Shown: piece by piece, positions 37,592-45,056 of the stretch
Numbering within the stretch: position 1 is the first letter of the stretch
Layout: each line of letters starts with the position of its first letter
Assembly: GCF_030160295.1 (NCBI RefSeq)
Contig: NZ_BSOB01000017.1
Coordinates: 276,049 to 340,048 of the forward strand
DNA length: 64,000 nucleotides
Origin: Dyella acidisoli
GTDB taxonomy: Bacteria > Pseudomonadota > Gammaproteobacteria > Xanthomonadales > Rhodanobacteraceae
Reading direction: 5' to 3'
Notes under the pieces: model-generated
Told to the model about the DNA's origin: nothing
Databases searched by the model: none
The model's input: only the letters and a program-made list of their open reading frames with translations
Made by a program: the position numbers and the translations under genes

Positions 37592-39622
37592 TCAGGACCT
37601 GGTTGTAGAGATTGTCGGACTGTGGGCTTCGATTGTATCGAGTAGGTTCTTCAACTCCTGATCGAGTCTGCCTCCGACATTCATCAGCGCTAGCTGACGG
37701 TATGCATGCATGGCTTCTGATGTTTGGCCAAGCGCTACGAGCATTCGTATCAGCGTGATTCGGTAGGCGGTTTCATTGGGGGCCGTGTTGACGGCACCCT
37801 CAGCCATCTGCTCGCCCAGGGCTCTATCACCAAGTACGTTCCATGCATAGTCGCCATACATGGAAAGCAAGCGTGCGCTGGGATTGGGGTGCGATAACGC
37901 GGCCAAGTAGGCATCAATCATGCGCCGAGGGGGGAGGTCGCAGCCGTGATCGCGGGCACATTCGGTCAACGCGCCGAGCGAGCTCTCGTCCTGTACGCCG
38001 GCCGGGCGAGATTTCAGCTTTCCGATCATGCTGTCCCACCATGTATCTTTTAACGGCAAGTGCATGCGTGCGTTCATGAAAATCAAGGCTTGTTCGGGAA
38101 GGATCGAGGAGTGCGGGAGCGCGGCGGCGCGCTCCAGCGGAGCATACGCCAAGGCAGTGAAAGGTGACCTTGGGTCGTAATGGGAGCAAATGATGTAAGT
38201 ACGGCCCAGTTCGTATTCCGCCCGTGGAGAGTTGGGGGCGCGGCTTGCCAGTGTTTCGGCAAGGCTGAGCGGGGCACCCCACGCGATGGCGGTGACAGCT
38301 GTTTCAAAGGTCCACAACAGCATCAGCATGACCAGCGCGGTGCTGCGAGCAAGGATAAAACTCTGCGTTGACTGTGGAGCCTGGCGCCACATGCCCGTGG
38401 TTAGCAGTGGCATCATGGCGAGCAGGAGCCCGAAACTCGCGAAATAGTTGCGATGTTCGTAGACCAGTTCCAGCGGCAAGACGGTGGCGGTAAGCAGGTG
38501 GGCGCCTAAAAACAGTGCGGTGCCTAGCGATACCAACGGCCAGCGCTGGCGCAGCACAGGAACCAGCAAAGCCATGGCTGCCAGTATCACTATGCAAGGA
38601 AGCGTGGTCCATGGATGCCACAATCCTGTCGAGACAACGAAGTTGTCGTGGTAGAAGGAGAGTGCATCGGGAGTGGGCAACAAGGTCCAGATGATGTAGT
38701 CCACCACGATTCGGGCTTCACTGAGCAGGCGTGTGCCCAGAGTGAAGTCGCGGGTGGCCCAGTTTTCCGGTCTCAGCAGACCGGGTAGCAGCCACGTGAG
38801 GCCGACAACAAGTGGAGCAAGCAATCCGATCACATAGAGACTGATCAGGCGCCAGTCATGTGGATGGACAACCTGCGAAGCAGCAGCAGGCCGCTTGCGG
38901 AAACCAAATAGGATCCACTCAATCAGAAATGCATAGAGTGGCAACATCACCGCCGTTTCTTTGGCCAGCAGCCCGATGAGCGTGAAAAGGGCGATGCTTG
39001 CCGCGCAGATGCCGAGCCCACCCCAATCGGATAGGTGTTGACTAGATGGTGATGGGCTGTCGCCATCGGACAGCATACACTTGCGCCCCGTCACATAGCC
39101 GATCAGGCCCATAAGCACGAACAGGTTGGCGAGGCTCTCCATGCGTTGGACGACATAGAGCACGCCCGTTAAATTGATGGGTAGAAGCATCCAGCCGCAG
39201 GTGAGGACAGCAGCGACGTAACTTGAACGCGGTCTATTTTCTGGCGACTGTCTGCTTGCGAGTTCTATTAATGCACGCGCAAGTAAAAACACCAAGAAGC
39301 CGTTTAATAGATGAATAACCAGATTGGTGAGCTTCATCCAATAAGGATCAAGGCCTGTAAGAAGGTAGTTCGCGGCGAAGCTCAGTGAAGAAAGTGGGCG
39401 CTTGAATTCGCTTGATGGTGACGAAAGCGCTGCGTTTAGTAGTGATGCAAACGATGCATCAGCTGGTTGAACGCCCTTGTTATCGACGATATTAGGGTTG
39501 TCGTCAAAGAAGAAGCTGCCGGATAAGCCCGGCCAGTAAGCAAAGGTGGTAATTATCAGCCCTAGGGCCAGCAGACCCCATGGGAGCCACCATCGATGTA
39601 ATTTGGGGGTTGTCAGGCTCAT
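37592..39622 (-). CDS. TMTC/PMT-like GT-C membrane protein 1 (candidate pilin O-glycosyltransferase)
   Basis: A 676-residue polytopic protein. After the first helix comes the acidic pair D40-D41 (GSFFFDDNPNI), typical of the first external loop of GT-C enzymes. Further shared motifs are KRPLSSLSF, TNLVIHLLNG and GLLAKETAVMLP (the KE motif is also seen in TMTC proteins). About ten helices are followed by a soluble C-terminal helical region with TPR character (about 470-660). It overlaps GT-C 2 by 4 nt (ATGA). Target and sugar are inferred only from the pilA neighbourhood. Confidence 0.75.
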   Translation of the reverse strand: MSLTTPKLHRWWLPWGLLALGLIITTFAYWPGLSGSFFFDDNPNIVDNKGVQPADASFASLLNAALSSPSSEFKRPLSSLSFAANYLLTGLDPYWMKLTNLVIHLLNGFLVFLLARALIELASRQSPENRPRSSYVAAVLTCGWMLLPINLTGVLYVVQRMESLANLFVLMGLIGYVTGRKCMLSDGDSPSPSSQHLSDWGGLGICAASIALFTLIGLLAKETAVMLPLYAFLIEWILFGFRKRPAAASQVVHPHDWRLISLYVIGLLAPLVVGLTWLLPGLLRPENWATRDFTLGTRLLSEARIVVDYIIWTLLPTPDALSFYHDNFVVSTGLWHPWTTLPCIVILAAMALLVPVLRQRWPLVSLGTALFLGAHLLTATVLPLELVYEHRNYFASFGLLLAMMPLLTTGMWRQAPQSTQSFILARSTALVMLMLLWTFETAVTAIAWGAPLSLAETLASRAPNSPRAEYELGRTYIICSHYDPRSPFTALAYAPLERAAALPHSSILPEQALIFMNARMHLPLKDTWWDSMIGKLKSRPAGVQDESSLGALTECARDHGCDLPPRRMIDAYLAALSHPNPSARLLSMYGDYAWNVLGDRALGEQMAEGAVNTAPNETAYRITLIRMLVALGQTSEAMHAYRQLALMNVGGRLDQELKNLLDTIEAHSPTISTTRS

Positions 39623-41721
39623 CGGTTGCCGGTGGGTTGCGAAGCAGCATCGCTGCGTAGTGTAGCGCGCAGGCGCGCGAGCTCTTTGGGCCAATAATCT
39701 TGCTGCTCCAAAACCCAGGCGTGAACGCGTGGCATGCCTAACCCTGGTGGTGTGGCTTTCTGTTGCACGGCTTTATAATGGTCCAGGTGTGCCAGGCCGT
39801 GGCGTGGATAACCCATGGCACCCAGTAGCGCGGCTTGTGCCAGCGCGTCTGATTCACGTACCTGTATATCTAGCCCATGGTTGAAGTCGGTCAGGGCCAT
39901 ATCGGCGTTACCCCTGATCAATGCGAGGTGGCCTTGCAGATAGTAGAGGTCCTGTCTCCGGCCAGGATTCGTGGCGAGGTATGGGTTTTTCTGCGCCGCG
40001 TCGAGAAGGCTTGCGATCGTTTCAAGGTTAAGCTGGCGGCATGGCGGGTGCTGGGCTTGTTCCATCATCCCGTCGAACCAATGCGCCATCAGGTTGCCGG
40101 TATCCCGGCTCGTACGAAGCGCGGTTTGCGAAGCGTCGATCGTGCTTGGATCAATGCTGCCAAGCTGGCATTGTGCACTAAACAAATTCAAGGCTAGTTG
40201 GACTTGATCCGGGTCTTTGACCAGTAGGCGCTTTAGCCTGATAACGGCAAGCTCCGGATGGCCGGCGTCCCTTTCGGCGATAGCGGCGCTGGCCTGCGCG
40301 CGCGGCGAATCGGGATTCAACGCGGCCCACAGGATGGCCTGATCATGCGTGTTTCCCCATAACTCCGCGTTGGTGTGGGTCATCAAGCCCAGGCCCATAA
40401 GCAATGCCACGGCGAGTGCTGGCTTTGCTTTGCGCAGCGTGAGTGTAGAGCTGTCTGCCTGTTGGGAATGGGGGGGCGTTGTTTCCATGGCTGGCGACAT
40501 GGTTAGGCGCATTGCATTCCGTTCTGTGCCGGCGGGCGTGCTTTGCGGAACACGAACATTGCATAGCCACAGAGCCAATGGCCAGAACATCAATAGGGCC
40601 GGCAAATAGTTGCGATGCTCGAAATACAATTCCAGCGAAATGGTGCTGGATTCAATGGACTGACCGACGAAATAGAACAGAATCGCGGTAGCTGTGAACG
40701 GGTGTTGACGTCGATATTTCCAGGCTAGCGCAATTAGTGCGAGTACCCCGAGCAGCGCAGGCAGAGTTGTGCCGGGCGCCAAAAGAGAAGTGGATGCTTG
40801 GACGTTATCGTTAAAAAGCCCGGGGGTGAACGGCCTCGGCAGCCACAATAGATTGAGGTACTCCATTAGTACTCGTGGCTCGGTCAGCAAGCGTTGCCCA
40901 AGCGTCCAGGTACGCACTGCGGAAATGCCGTGAACAAACCCCTGCCAGCCTTCAACCAGCAGGTAACAAAGAATCAGCAGGGCGGGTATCCAAGCTAGCA
41001 GGAGCATGCATACACGATACAAACTGCTGGTGGTGCGCAGGGGGGCGTTGGGTGACGTGCGCAGCAGGGTGTACTCGATGACCAGCGCTAACGCAGGCAA
41101 TAAGACGCCATTGGCTTTGCTCAGTGTCCCCAGCAGGGTACAGGCGAGGAGCCCACACAGCGTCCAGGCCGCGCCGGAAAGTCGCGAGCCCTTTTGCAAG
41201 GCAGTTCGGCCATGCAGCCACGCCAATAAACCAAGCAAGGTAAACGTGGTTGGCAGCATCGCTTCCCGCTGCACAATGTATAGCGTGGTTGAAACAAATA
41301 GTGGATGCAGCAGCCAGAACTCGGCCCCCAGCAGCGCAGCCGTGTCGACACGGCGCTGGTTGGCGTCTGGCAAAAGCATTCGTCCCAGTACCCGCAGCAG
41401 ACATGCCAGCAGTGCGCCGTTGAGCAGATGCAAAACCAGGTTGGTGCGCTTGAACGGGAGCGGATCGGCGGGCCAGTTGTGGGCGTCGAGCAAAAAGCTT
41501 AGCAGCGTGAGTGGTCGCCCAGTCGGATCGGCGGTTCCGGACGTGATGTACTGCCAGAATGCGGGCCAATTATTTATGGGCCCATCGCTCCCGAGAGCCG
41601 GAAGGTTGGCGTAGTCGTCAAATAAGAAGCCTCCTCGCAAGCCCGGGTAGTAAACGATCGCTGTCGCTATAAGTAACCCAGTCAGCAATAAAAAAAACGT
41701 TGGTGCGCGGCTCGGCTTCAT
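39619..41721 (-). CDS. TMTC/PMT-like GT-C membrane protein 2 (candidate pilin O-glycosyltransferase)
   Basis: A 700-residue paralogue of the neighbouring protein. It shows D35-D36 (GGFLFDDYANL), GRPLTLLSFLLDAHN, TNLVLHLLNGALL, LYIVQREAMLP and GTLSKANGVLLPALALVIEY, then a C-terminal TPR-like part (AAIAERDAGHPELAVIRLKR, about 485 on). The Glu after the conserved Lys is Ala here (SKA versus AKE/SKE), so the paralogues may differ in activity. It starts 69 nt after pilA, beyond a terminator hairpin. Confidence 0.75.
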   Translation of the reverse strand: MKPSRAPTFFLLLTGLLIATAIVYYPGLRGGFLFDDYANLPALGSDGPINNWPAFWQYITSGTADPTGRPLTLLSFLLDAHNWPADPLPFKRTNLVLHLLNGALLACLLRVLGRMLLPDANQRRVDTAALLGAEFWLLHPLFVSTTLYIVQREAMLPTTFTLLGLLAWLHGRTALQKGSRLSGAAWTLCGLLACTLLGTLSKANGVLLPALALVIEYTLLRTSPNAPLRTTSSLYRVCMLLLAWIPALLILCYLLVEGWQGFVHGISAVRTWTLGQRLLTEPRVLMEYLNLLWLPRPFTPGLFNDNVQASTSLLAPGTTLPALLGVLALIALAWKYRRQHPFTATAILFYFVGQSIESSTISLELYFEHRNYLPALLMFWPLALWLCNVRVPQSTPAGTERNAMRLTMSPAMETTPPHSQQADSSTLTLRKAKPALAVALLMGLGLMTHTNAELWGNTHDQAILWAALNPDSPRAQASAAIAERDAGHPELAVIRLKRLLVKDPDQVQLALNLFSAQCQLGSIDPSTIDASQTALRTSRDTGNLMAHWFDGMMEQAQHPPCRQLNLETIASLLDAAQKNPYLATNPGRRQDLYYLQGHLALIRGNADMALTDFNHGLDIQVRESDALAQAALLGAMGYPRHGLAHLDHYKAVQQKATPPGLGMPRVHAWVLEQQDYWPKELARLRATLRSDAASQPTGNR

Positions 41722-41730
41722 GGGTTCTCT

Positions 41731-41763
41731 AAATAAAAGAAGGGCCGCGTTTGCGGCCCTTTG
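41731..41763 (-). terminator. Terminator after pilA
   Basis: On the minus strand AGGGCCGC-AAAC-GCGGCCCT is followed by TCTTTTATTT. It lies 28 nt after the pilA stop and just before the GT-C 2 gene, so it probably caps the abundant pilin mRNA while allowing some read-through. Confidence 0.8.
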
Positions 41764-41790
41764 TGTTGCTTGAAGATAGACGTAATGCGA

Positions 41791-42240
41791 TCAGCCACCA
41801 GTGCGGCAGGCGGTTGGCAGATACTTGGCCGGCACGGTGGTGTTACTGCTCGCGCACGACCACGACATGGTGCCGCCCTTCGTGATAGCCGAAAAAGCAA
41901 TGATCTCACCCGAAATTGCGCTGTTAACCTGGCCACCACCGAAAGTGGCTTTGATGATGCCAGATGCGGTGACGGCGTCTACCTGACTTACGTACTTGCC
42001 AGCCACGCTGGCGGCGGCGGGCAAACCGGCAGACAAGTTGCTGGTCGGGAAGTGCCCTGTGTTCTGATAGAACTCTGCAAGAGCCGTCTCGGAAGCGCTC
42101 GCCAGAACCGCGCCTTCGGACACCTGCGCGCGGATCAGGTAGTTCTGGTAAGCCGGAATAGCGATGGCTGCCAGGATGGCGATGATCGCAACCACGATCA
42201 TCAATTCGATAAGGGTAAAGCCCTTTTGCACACTCTTCAT
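41791..42240 (-). CDS. pilA: Type IV major pilin
   Basis: Prepilin of 149 residues. The leader MKSVQKG is cut before F8 in the class IVa motif [18 protein letters not shown]12 is the Glu+5 of the mature 142-residue pilin. A C-terminal disulphide loop is likely (WSCAS ... TACRTGG). AAGAGGA sits seven bases before the ATG and a perfect palindrome GGTTAGCTAACC (42254-42265) lies just upstream. It is preceded by a sigma-54-type promoter. PilB, PilC and PilD are encoded at 19-23 kb. Confidence 0.96.
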   Translation of the reverse strand: MKSVQKGFTLIELMIVVAIIAILAAIAIPAYQNYLIRAQVSEGAVLASASETALAEFYQNTGHFPTSNLSAGLPAAASVAGKYVSQVDAVTASGIIKATFGGGQVNSAISGEIIAFSAITKGGTMSWSCASSNTTVPAKYLPTACRTGG

Positions 42241-42253
42241 GATAGTTCCTCTT

Positions 42254-42265
42254 GGTTAGCTAACC
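42254..42265 (-). promoter_or_regulatory. Palindrome in the pilA leader
   Basis: GGTTAGCTAACC is a perfect 12-bp palindrome just upstream of the pilA ribosome-binding site. It may be a protein-binding site or a small RNA stem; the function is not known. Confidence 0.3.
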
Positions 42266-42356
42266 GTGTAATGCCCCCTGAGCTCCAGTCCCTATCCCCC
42301 TAGGCGGGATTGGATCCCCATAACGCGGTCGGAACGTACAGGAAGCGGGATTTACG

Positions 42357-42373
42357 ATGCACCTTGCATGCCA
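42357..42373 (-). promoter_or_regulatory. Candidate sigma-54 promoter of pilA
   Basis: On the minus strand TGGCATGCAAGGTGCAT compares with TGGCACGNNNNTTGCW: the -24 GG and -12 GC are exactly 10 bases apart and only two other conserved bases differ. The start site would be near 42347, leaving a leader of about 105 nt. RpoN/PilSR control of pilA is established in Pseudomonas and related bacteria. The gap 42241-42558 holds otherwise only the palindrome and the upstream hairpin. Confidence 0.65.
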
Positions 42374-42512
42374 CTTTCATCGAGGCATACGGCCCTAGGT
42401 GCGCCGTATGTTTGGCATTGTGTCCTGGGTCACGCAGATCGACAAGCCAAATCCATCAAGGATTTCCTCATCGGTTCTCAGGGTTGGCGGGCCTCATAGT
42501 AGCGTGGGTTGC

Positions 42513-42535
42513 AAATTGTCATCAGGTGACAATTT
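42513..42535 (-). terminator. Hairpin after the second pilin gene
   Basis: A perfect 9-bp stem AAATTGTCA / TGACAATTT with a 5-nt loop, 23 nt after the stop of the upstream pilin gene. The U-rich part is inside the 3' arm. It is a likely terminator separating the two pilin transcripts. Confidence 0.6.
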
Positions 42536-42558
42536 TTGTCAGTCGTGAGCGTGTTCGA

Positions 42559-42999
42559 TCAGTGTCGGCAGACTGTTGGCAGGTACCTGTCCGCCAAAGT
42601 GCTGGGTGTACAGGTCCAATTGATGTTTCCAGACGAGGTAAGGGCCGAGAGAACCAGCGTGGAGCCATGGATCGTCGTGTTAGCCTGGGGGCCGTTGTAG
42701 GTGACCGTGATCTGGCCGGCAGGTGCCAGGTTGACGCTGGACACGTACTTCCCCGATATGGACGCGGCGCTGACCAACCCTGCCGACTGATTGGTGGTCG
42801 GCAAATAACCCCTGGTAGAGAAGAAGTCCCATTCGGCGCTCTTGGCCGCTTCGGCTAGGTCGATGCCCTCGCTGACTTGGGCTCTTATGACATAGTCCTG
42901 ATAAGCGGGGATGGCGATAGCAGTGAGGATGGCAATAATTGCCACGACGATCATCAACTCTATCAAGGTAAAGCCGGCAGAAACACGTTGGCGCAACAT
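42559..42999 (-). CDS. pilA: Second type IV pilin
   Basis: Prepilin of 146 residues. The leader MLRQRVSAG is cut before F10 of [17 protein letters not shown], with E14 as Glu+5. The N-terminal helix is nearly identical to that of the other pilin, while the head differs. A similar C-terminal Cys pair is present (NWTCTP ... PTVCRH). The reading frame continues 40 codons upstream, but only the 42999 start gives a normal leader. Tandem divergent pilins also occur in Xanthomonas and Xylella. Confidence 0.93.
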   Translation of the reverse strand: MLRQRVSAGFTLIELMIVVAIIAILTAIAIPAYQDYVIRAQVSEGIDLAEAAKSAEWDFFSTRGYLPTTNQSAGLVSAASISGKYVSSVNLAPAGQITVTYNGPQANTTIHGSTLVLSALTSSGNINWTCTPSTLADRYLPTVCRH

Positions 43000-43023
43000 G
43001 GTCAGATCCCCTGGGTTTAGACC

Positions 43024-43042
43024 AATGCGAGGCATGTTCCGT
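43024..43042 (-). promoter_or_regulatory. Weak sigma-54-like site ahead of the second pilin gene
   Basis: On the minus strand GG (43040-43039) and GC (43028-43027) are 10 bases apart inside CGGAACATGCCTCGCA. Several flanking consensus bases differ. Predicted initiation is only about 17 nt before the ATG, so the call is tentative. Confidence 0.25.
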
Positions 43043-43134
43043 ACCAAAGGGAGCAGGGAAATGTGATCCGTTTTGTCTTTTGGGATGCTCGCCACCATCT
43101 TGGGCTTTGCAGGCGGCATGCCGGCTCACAACGC

Positions 43135-44934
43135 CTAGTTTGTGACTGGATGCGAGCGAACGTAATCCATCACCTGTTTAAACCGTTCGCGCTCCGCAGC
43201 TTGTTCATCCGCAGTAAGTAATGAAAGAGCGGTAGCTTCAGCCTGAGTGGCTGTGCTTATTTGTCCTTGCATGGCGAGTGCAACGACAAGTAACTTCTGC
43301 GGTTGTGGGTCAAGCTTTTCTAGGGAAGTGGCCGCTCGGGCCAATGCTTCGGCATGTTTGTAGTTCCCTTCAAGAAATTCCACTTGCCCGGCAGTTGTGA
43401 GGTAAAAACGATAATTAGGCTGCGTATATAGCTCGGGCAGGTCTTTCACTTTTTGCAGAAAAAAATCCGCGCGTTGTGGATTCTGTTCCGTAACGGACAT
43501 GCTTGCTGCGTTGAGCATGCAGTTCACGCATGTCTCATGGTTTTTGATTATGTCGTCAATCAGCTTCCAAGCTGATGCAGTGTCTTGTTGTTCGATGTAG
43601 GCGCTAATCAGCTCATCCTTGGCTCCCACGTAGGTTGGGTTTTGTTGTGCTGCCCATGTCCACAAATTTATTTGGGTGGACCAGAGCGGAATGGTTAGGC
43701 GAACCGTTATCACTGCCAGGATCAGCCATGTGGCAAGAATAAGCCTTCCAGCAGGCGACAAGAGTCGTCGCAGACTGGGTGGAAACGAAATTTGCTTCAA
43801 GCTGGATGGGAGCCACGCACACGCCACGGCAAGTGCTGTCATGGCATAGCGCTCGTGATAGAGGCTGGTATCAAAATGCGGGCCAATAAGATAAAGCACT
43901 GGTAGAAGCGAAAACGTGATGCAAAGTATCAGCGCCCCGAAATAGATACGACGCAACGTCATCCATATGCCAGCGATGAGAATGCAGGCAGCTCCGATGT
44001 CCTGCAGTAGCGTGGATATATTGAAGGCGAGAAATTGTTGAGTCGGCACCGGGTGTAGCGGACCCATGCCAACAGTTGGCCAGAAAAACATTTGCCAATA
44101 GCGCAAATAAAGAAAACTGGCCTGCTGTAGGCGAGCCCATATGGGTAGTGGGTGCGCGTCTGCGCCTGGTACAAGGGCGCCTAACGAGAAATGCCTTATT
44201 ACAAGATAGGCAACGCCCGTGACGATGATTGCTACATAAGTGAGCCAATTTTGACCAATGAGCGTTCGGATCCGGCTAGCTATGTGATCGTCACTTGGTC
44301 CGGGACGCGTAAGCCAATCCAGGACAACGAGAATAAAAGGAAAGGCGGCTGCAGATTCTTTGGAGCATGCCGCCAGGAAAAAGCATATTGCGACCGTAAA
44401 AGCACGGCGCGTGGGTCGAGTGATGCCCGCGTTGGCTATCCAACCCAGCAGCATGAATAAGGTTGCAGCGAGTTCAAACTGGCAACCTATCCACACCACG
44501 GCTTCAACTAGTAGCGGATGTAAGCCATACAGCAGGGTGGATACGCCAAAAACCCAATAGCGCTTCTGCAAGAGTGCGTTACGAGCGGAAATTTTCAGGG
44601 AAAGCACGCCCACCAATAGCGTGTTCACTACATGAAAAGCCAGCGAAACCAGATGCATCGGGCCTGGCTGCGTATCGAACAGGCGCAGTTGTAGCGTGAA
44701 CAAAGCAACGACAAGCGGCCGAAAGTAGTTGAGCCAGTTATTGAACCCGTGAAACAGCAAATGGACCCATTGATCGCCATGGCGCAGCCACGCCATCCTC
44801 TGAAAGTCTGTAATGTCGTCATAGACGAACTGCGCGTGAGCTACCGGCCAGTACGTGATGGCAACGATTAGGCCTATTACGGCAGCACATAAAGCAAGTT
44901 CCCACTTGCCGCGGAAGATGGTGTTCGAGAACAT
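43135..44934 (-). CDS. TMTC/PMT-like GT-C membrane protein 3 (candidate pilin O-glycosyltransferase)
   Basis: A 599-residue polytopic protein of the same architecture as the two GT-C proteins after pilA: D39-D40 (AQFVYDDITDF), NYFRPLVVALFTLQL, SLAFHVVNTLLVG and ACSKESAAAFPFILVVLDWL. It ends in a shorter TPR-like region (about 440-590) with two Cys (ETCVNCML). It lies immediately upstream of the second pilin gene. Start 44934 (MFSNTIFRGK) begins just before the first helix; a longer frame to 44964 is possible. Confidence 0.75.
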   Translation of the reverse strand: MFSNTIFRGKWELALCAAVIGLIVAITYWPVAHAQFVYDDITDFQRMAWLRHGDQWVHLLFHGFNNWLNYFRPLVVALFTLQLRLFDTQPGPMHLVSLAFHVVNTLLVGVLSLKISARNALLQKRYWVFGVSTLLYGLHPLLVEAVVWIGCQFELAATLFMLLGWIANAGITRPTRRAFTVAICFFLAACSKESAAAFPFILVVLDWLTRPGPSDDHIASRIRTLIGQNWLTYVAIIVTGVAYLVIRHFSLGALVPGADAHPLPIWARLQQASFLYLRYWQMFFWPTVGMGPLHPVPTQQFLAFNISTLLQDIGAACILIAGIWMTLRRIYFGALILCITFSLLPVLYLIGPHFDTSLYHERYAMTALAVACAWLPSSLKQISFPPSLRRLLSPAGRLILATWLILAVITVRLTIPLWSTQINLWTWAAQQNPTYVGAKDELISAYIEQQDTASAWKLIDDIIKNHETCVNCMLNAASMSVTEQNPQRADFFLQKVKDLPELYTQPNYRFYLTTAGQVEFLEGNYKHAEALARAATSLEKLDPQPQKLLVVALAMQGQISTATQAEATALSLLTADEQAAERERFKQVMDYVRSHPVTN

Positions 44935-45056
44935 TAGACGATTGCATCCTGGTGACCCCGCCAAATTATCTTACAGGCGCGCCTCCAGCAATGAGAGCCA
45001 GTGCACCGGTAACACTCGGTGGTCCCCACAGTCCGTACATCTATCGAGGAGTTGGC

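Noticed and set aside
43000-43119. Longer second pilin starting 40 codons upstream
   Set aside because: That would put 49 residues before the cleavage site; the 42999 start gives a normal 9-residue leader.
37592-44934. GT-C proteins as O-antigen ligase or Wzy polymerase
   Set aside because: They carry a first-loop DD pair and KE/RPL motifs plus TPR-like tails, unlike the Wzy_C/WaaL layout, though this rests on motif reading only.
23127-45056. Genomic island with integrase or insertion sequences
   Set aside because: Composition suggests transfer, but no transposase, integrase, attachment repeat or tRNA boundary was found inside or at the edges.
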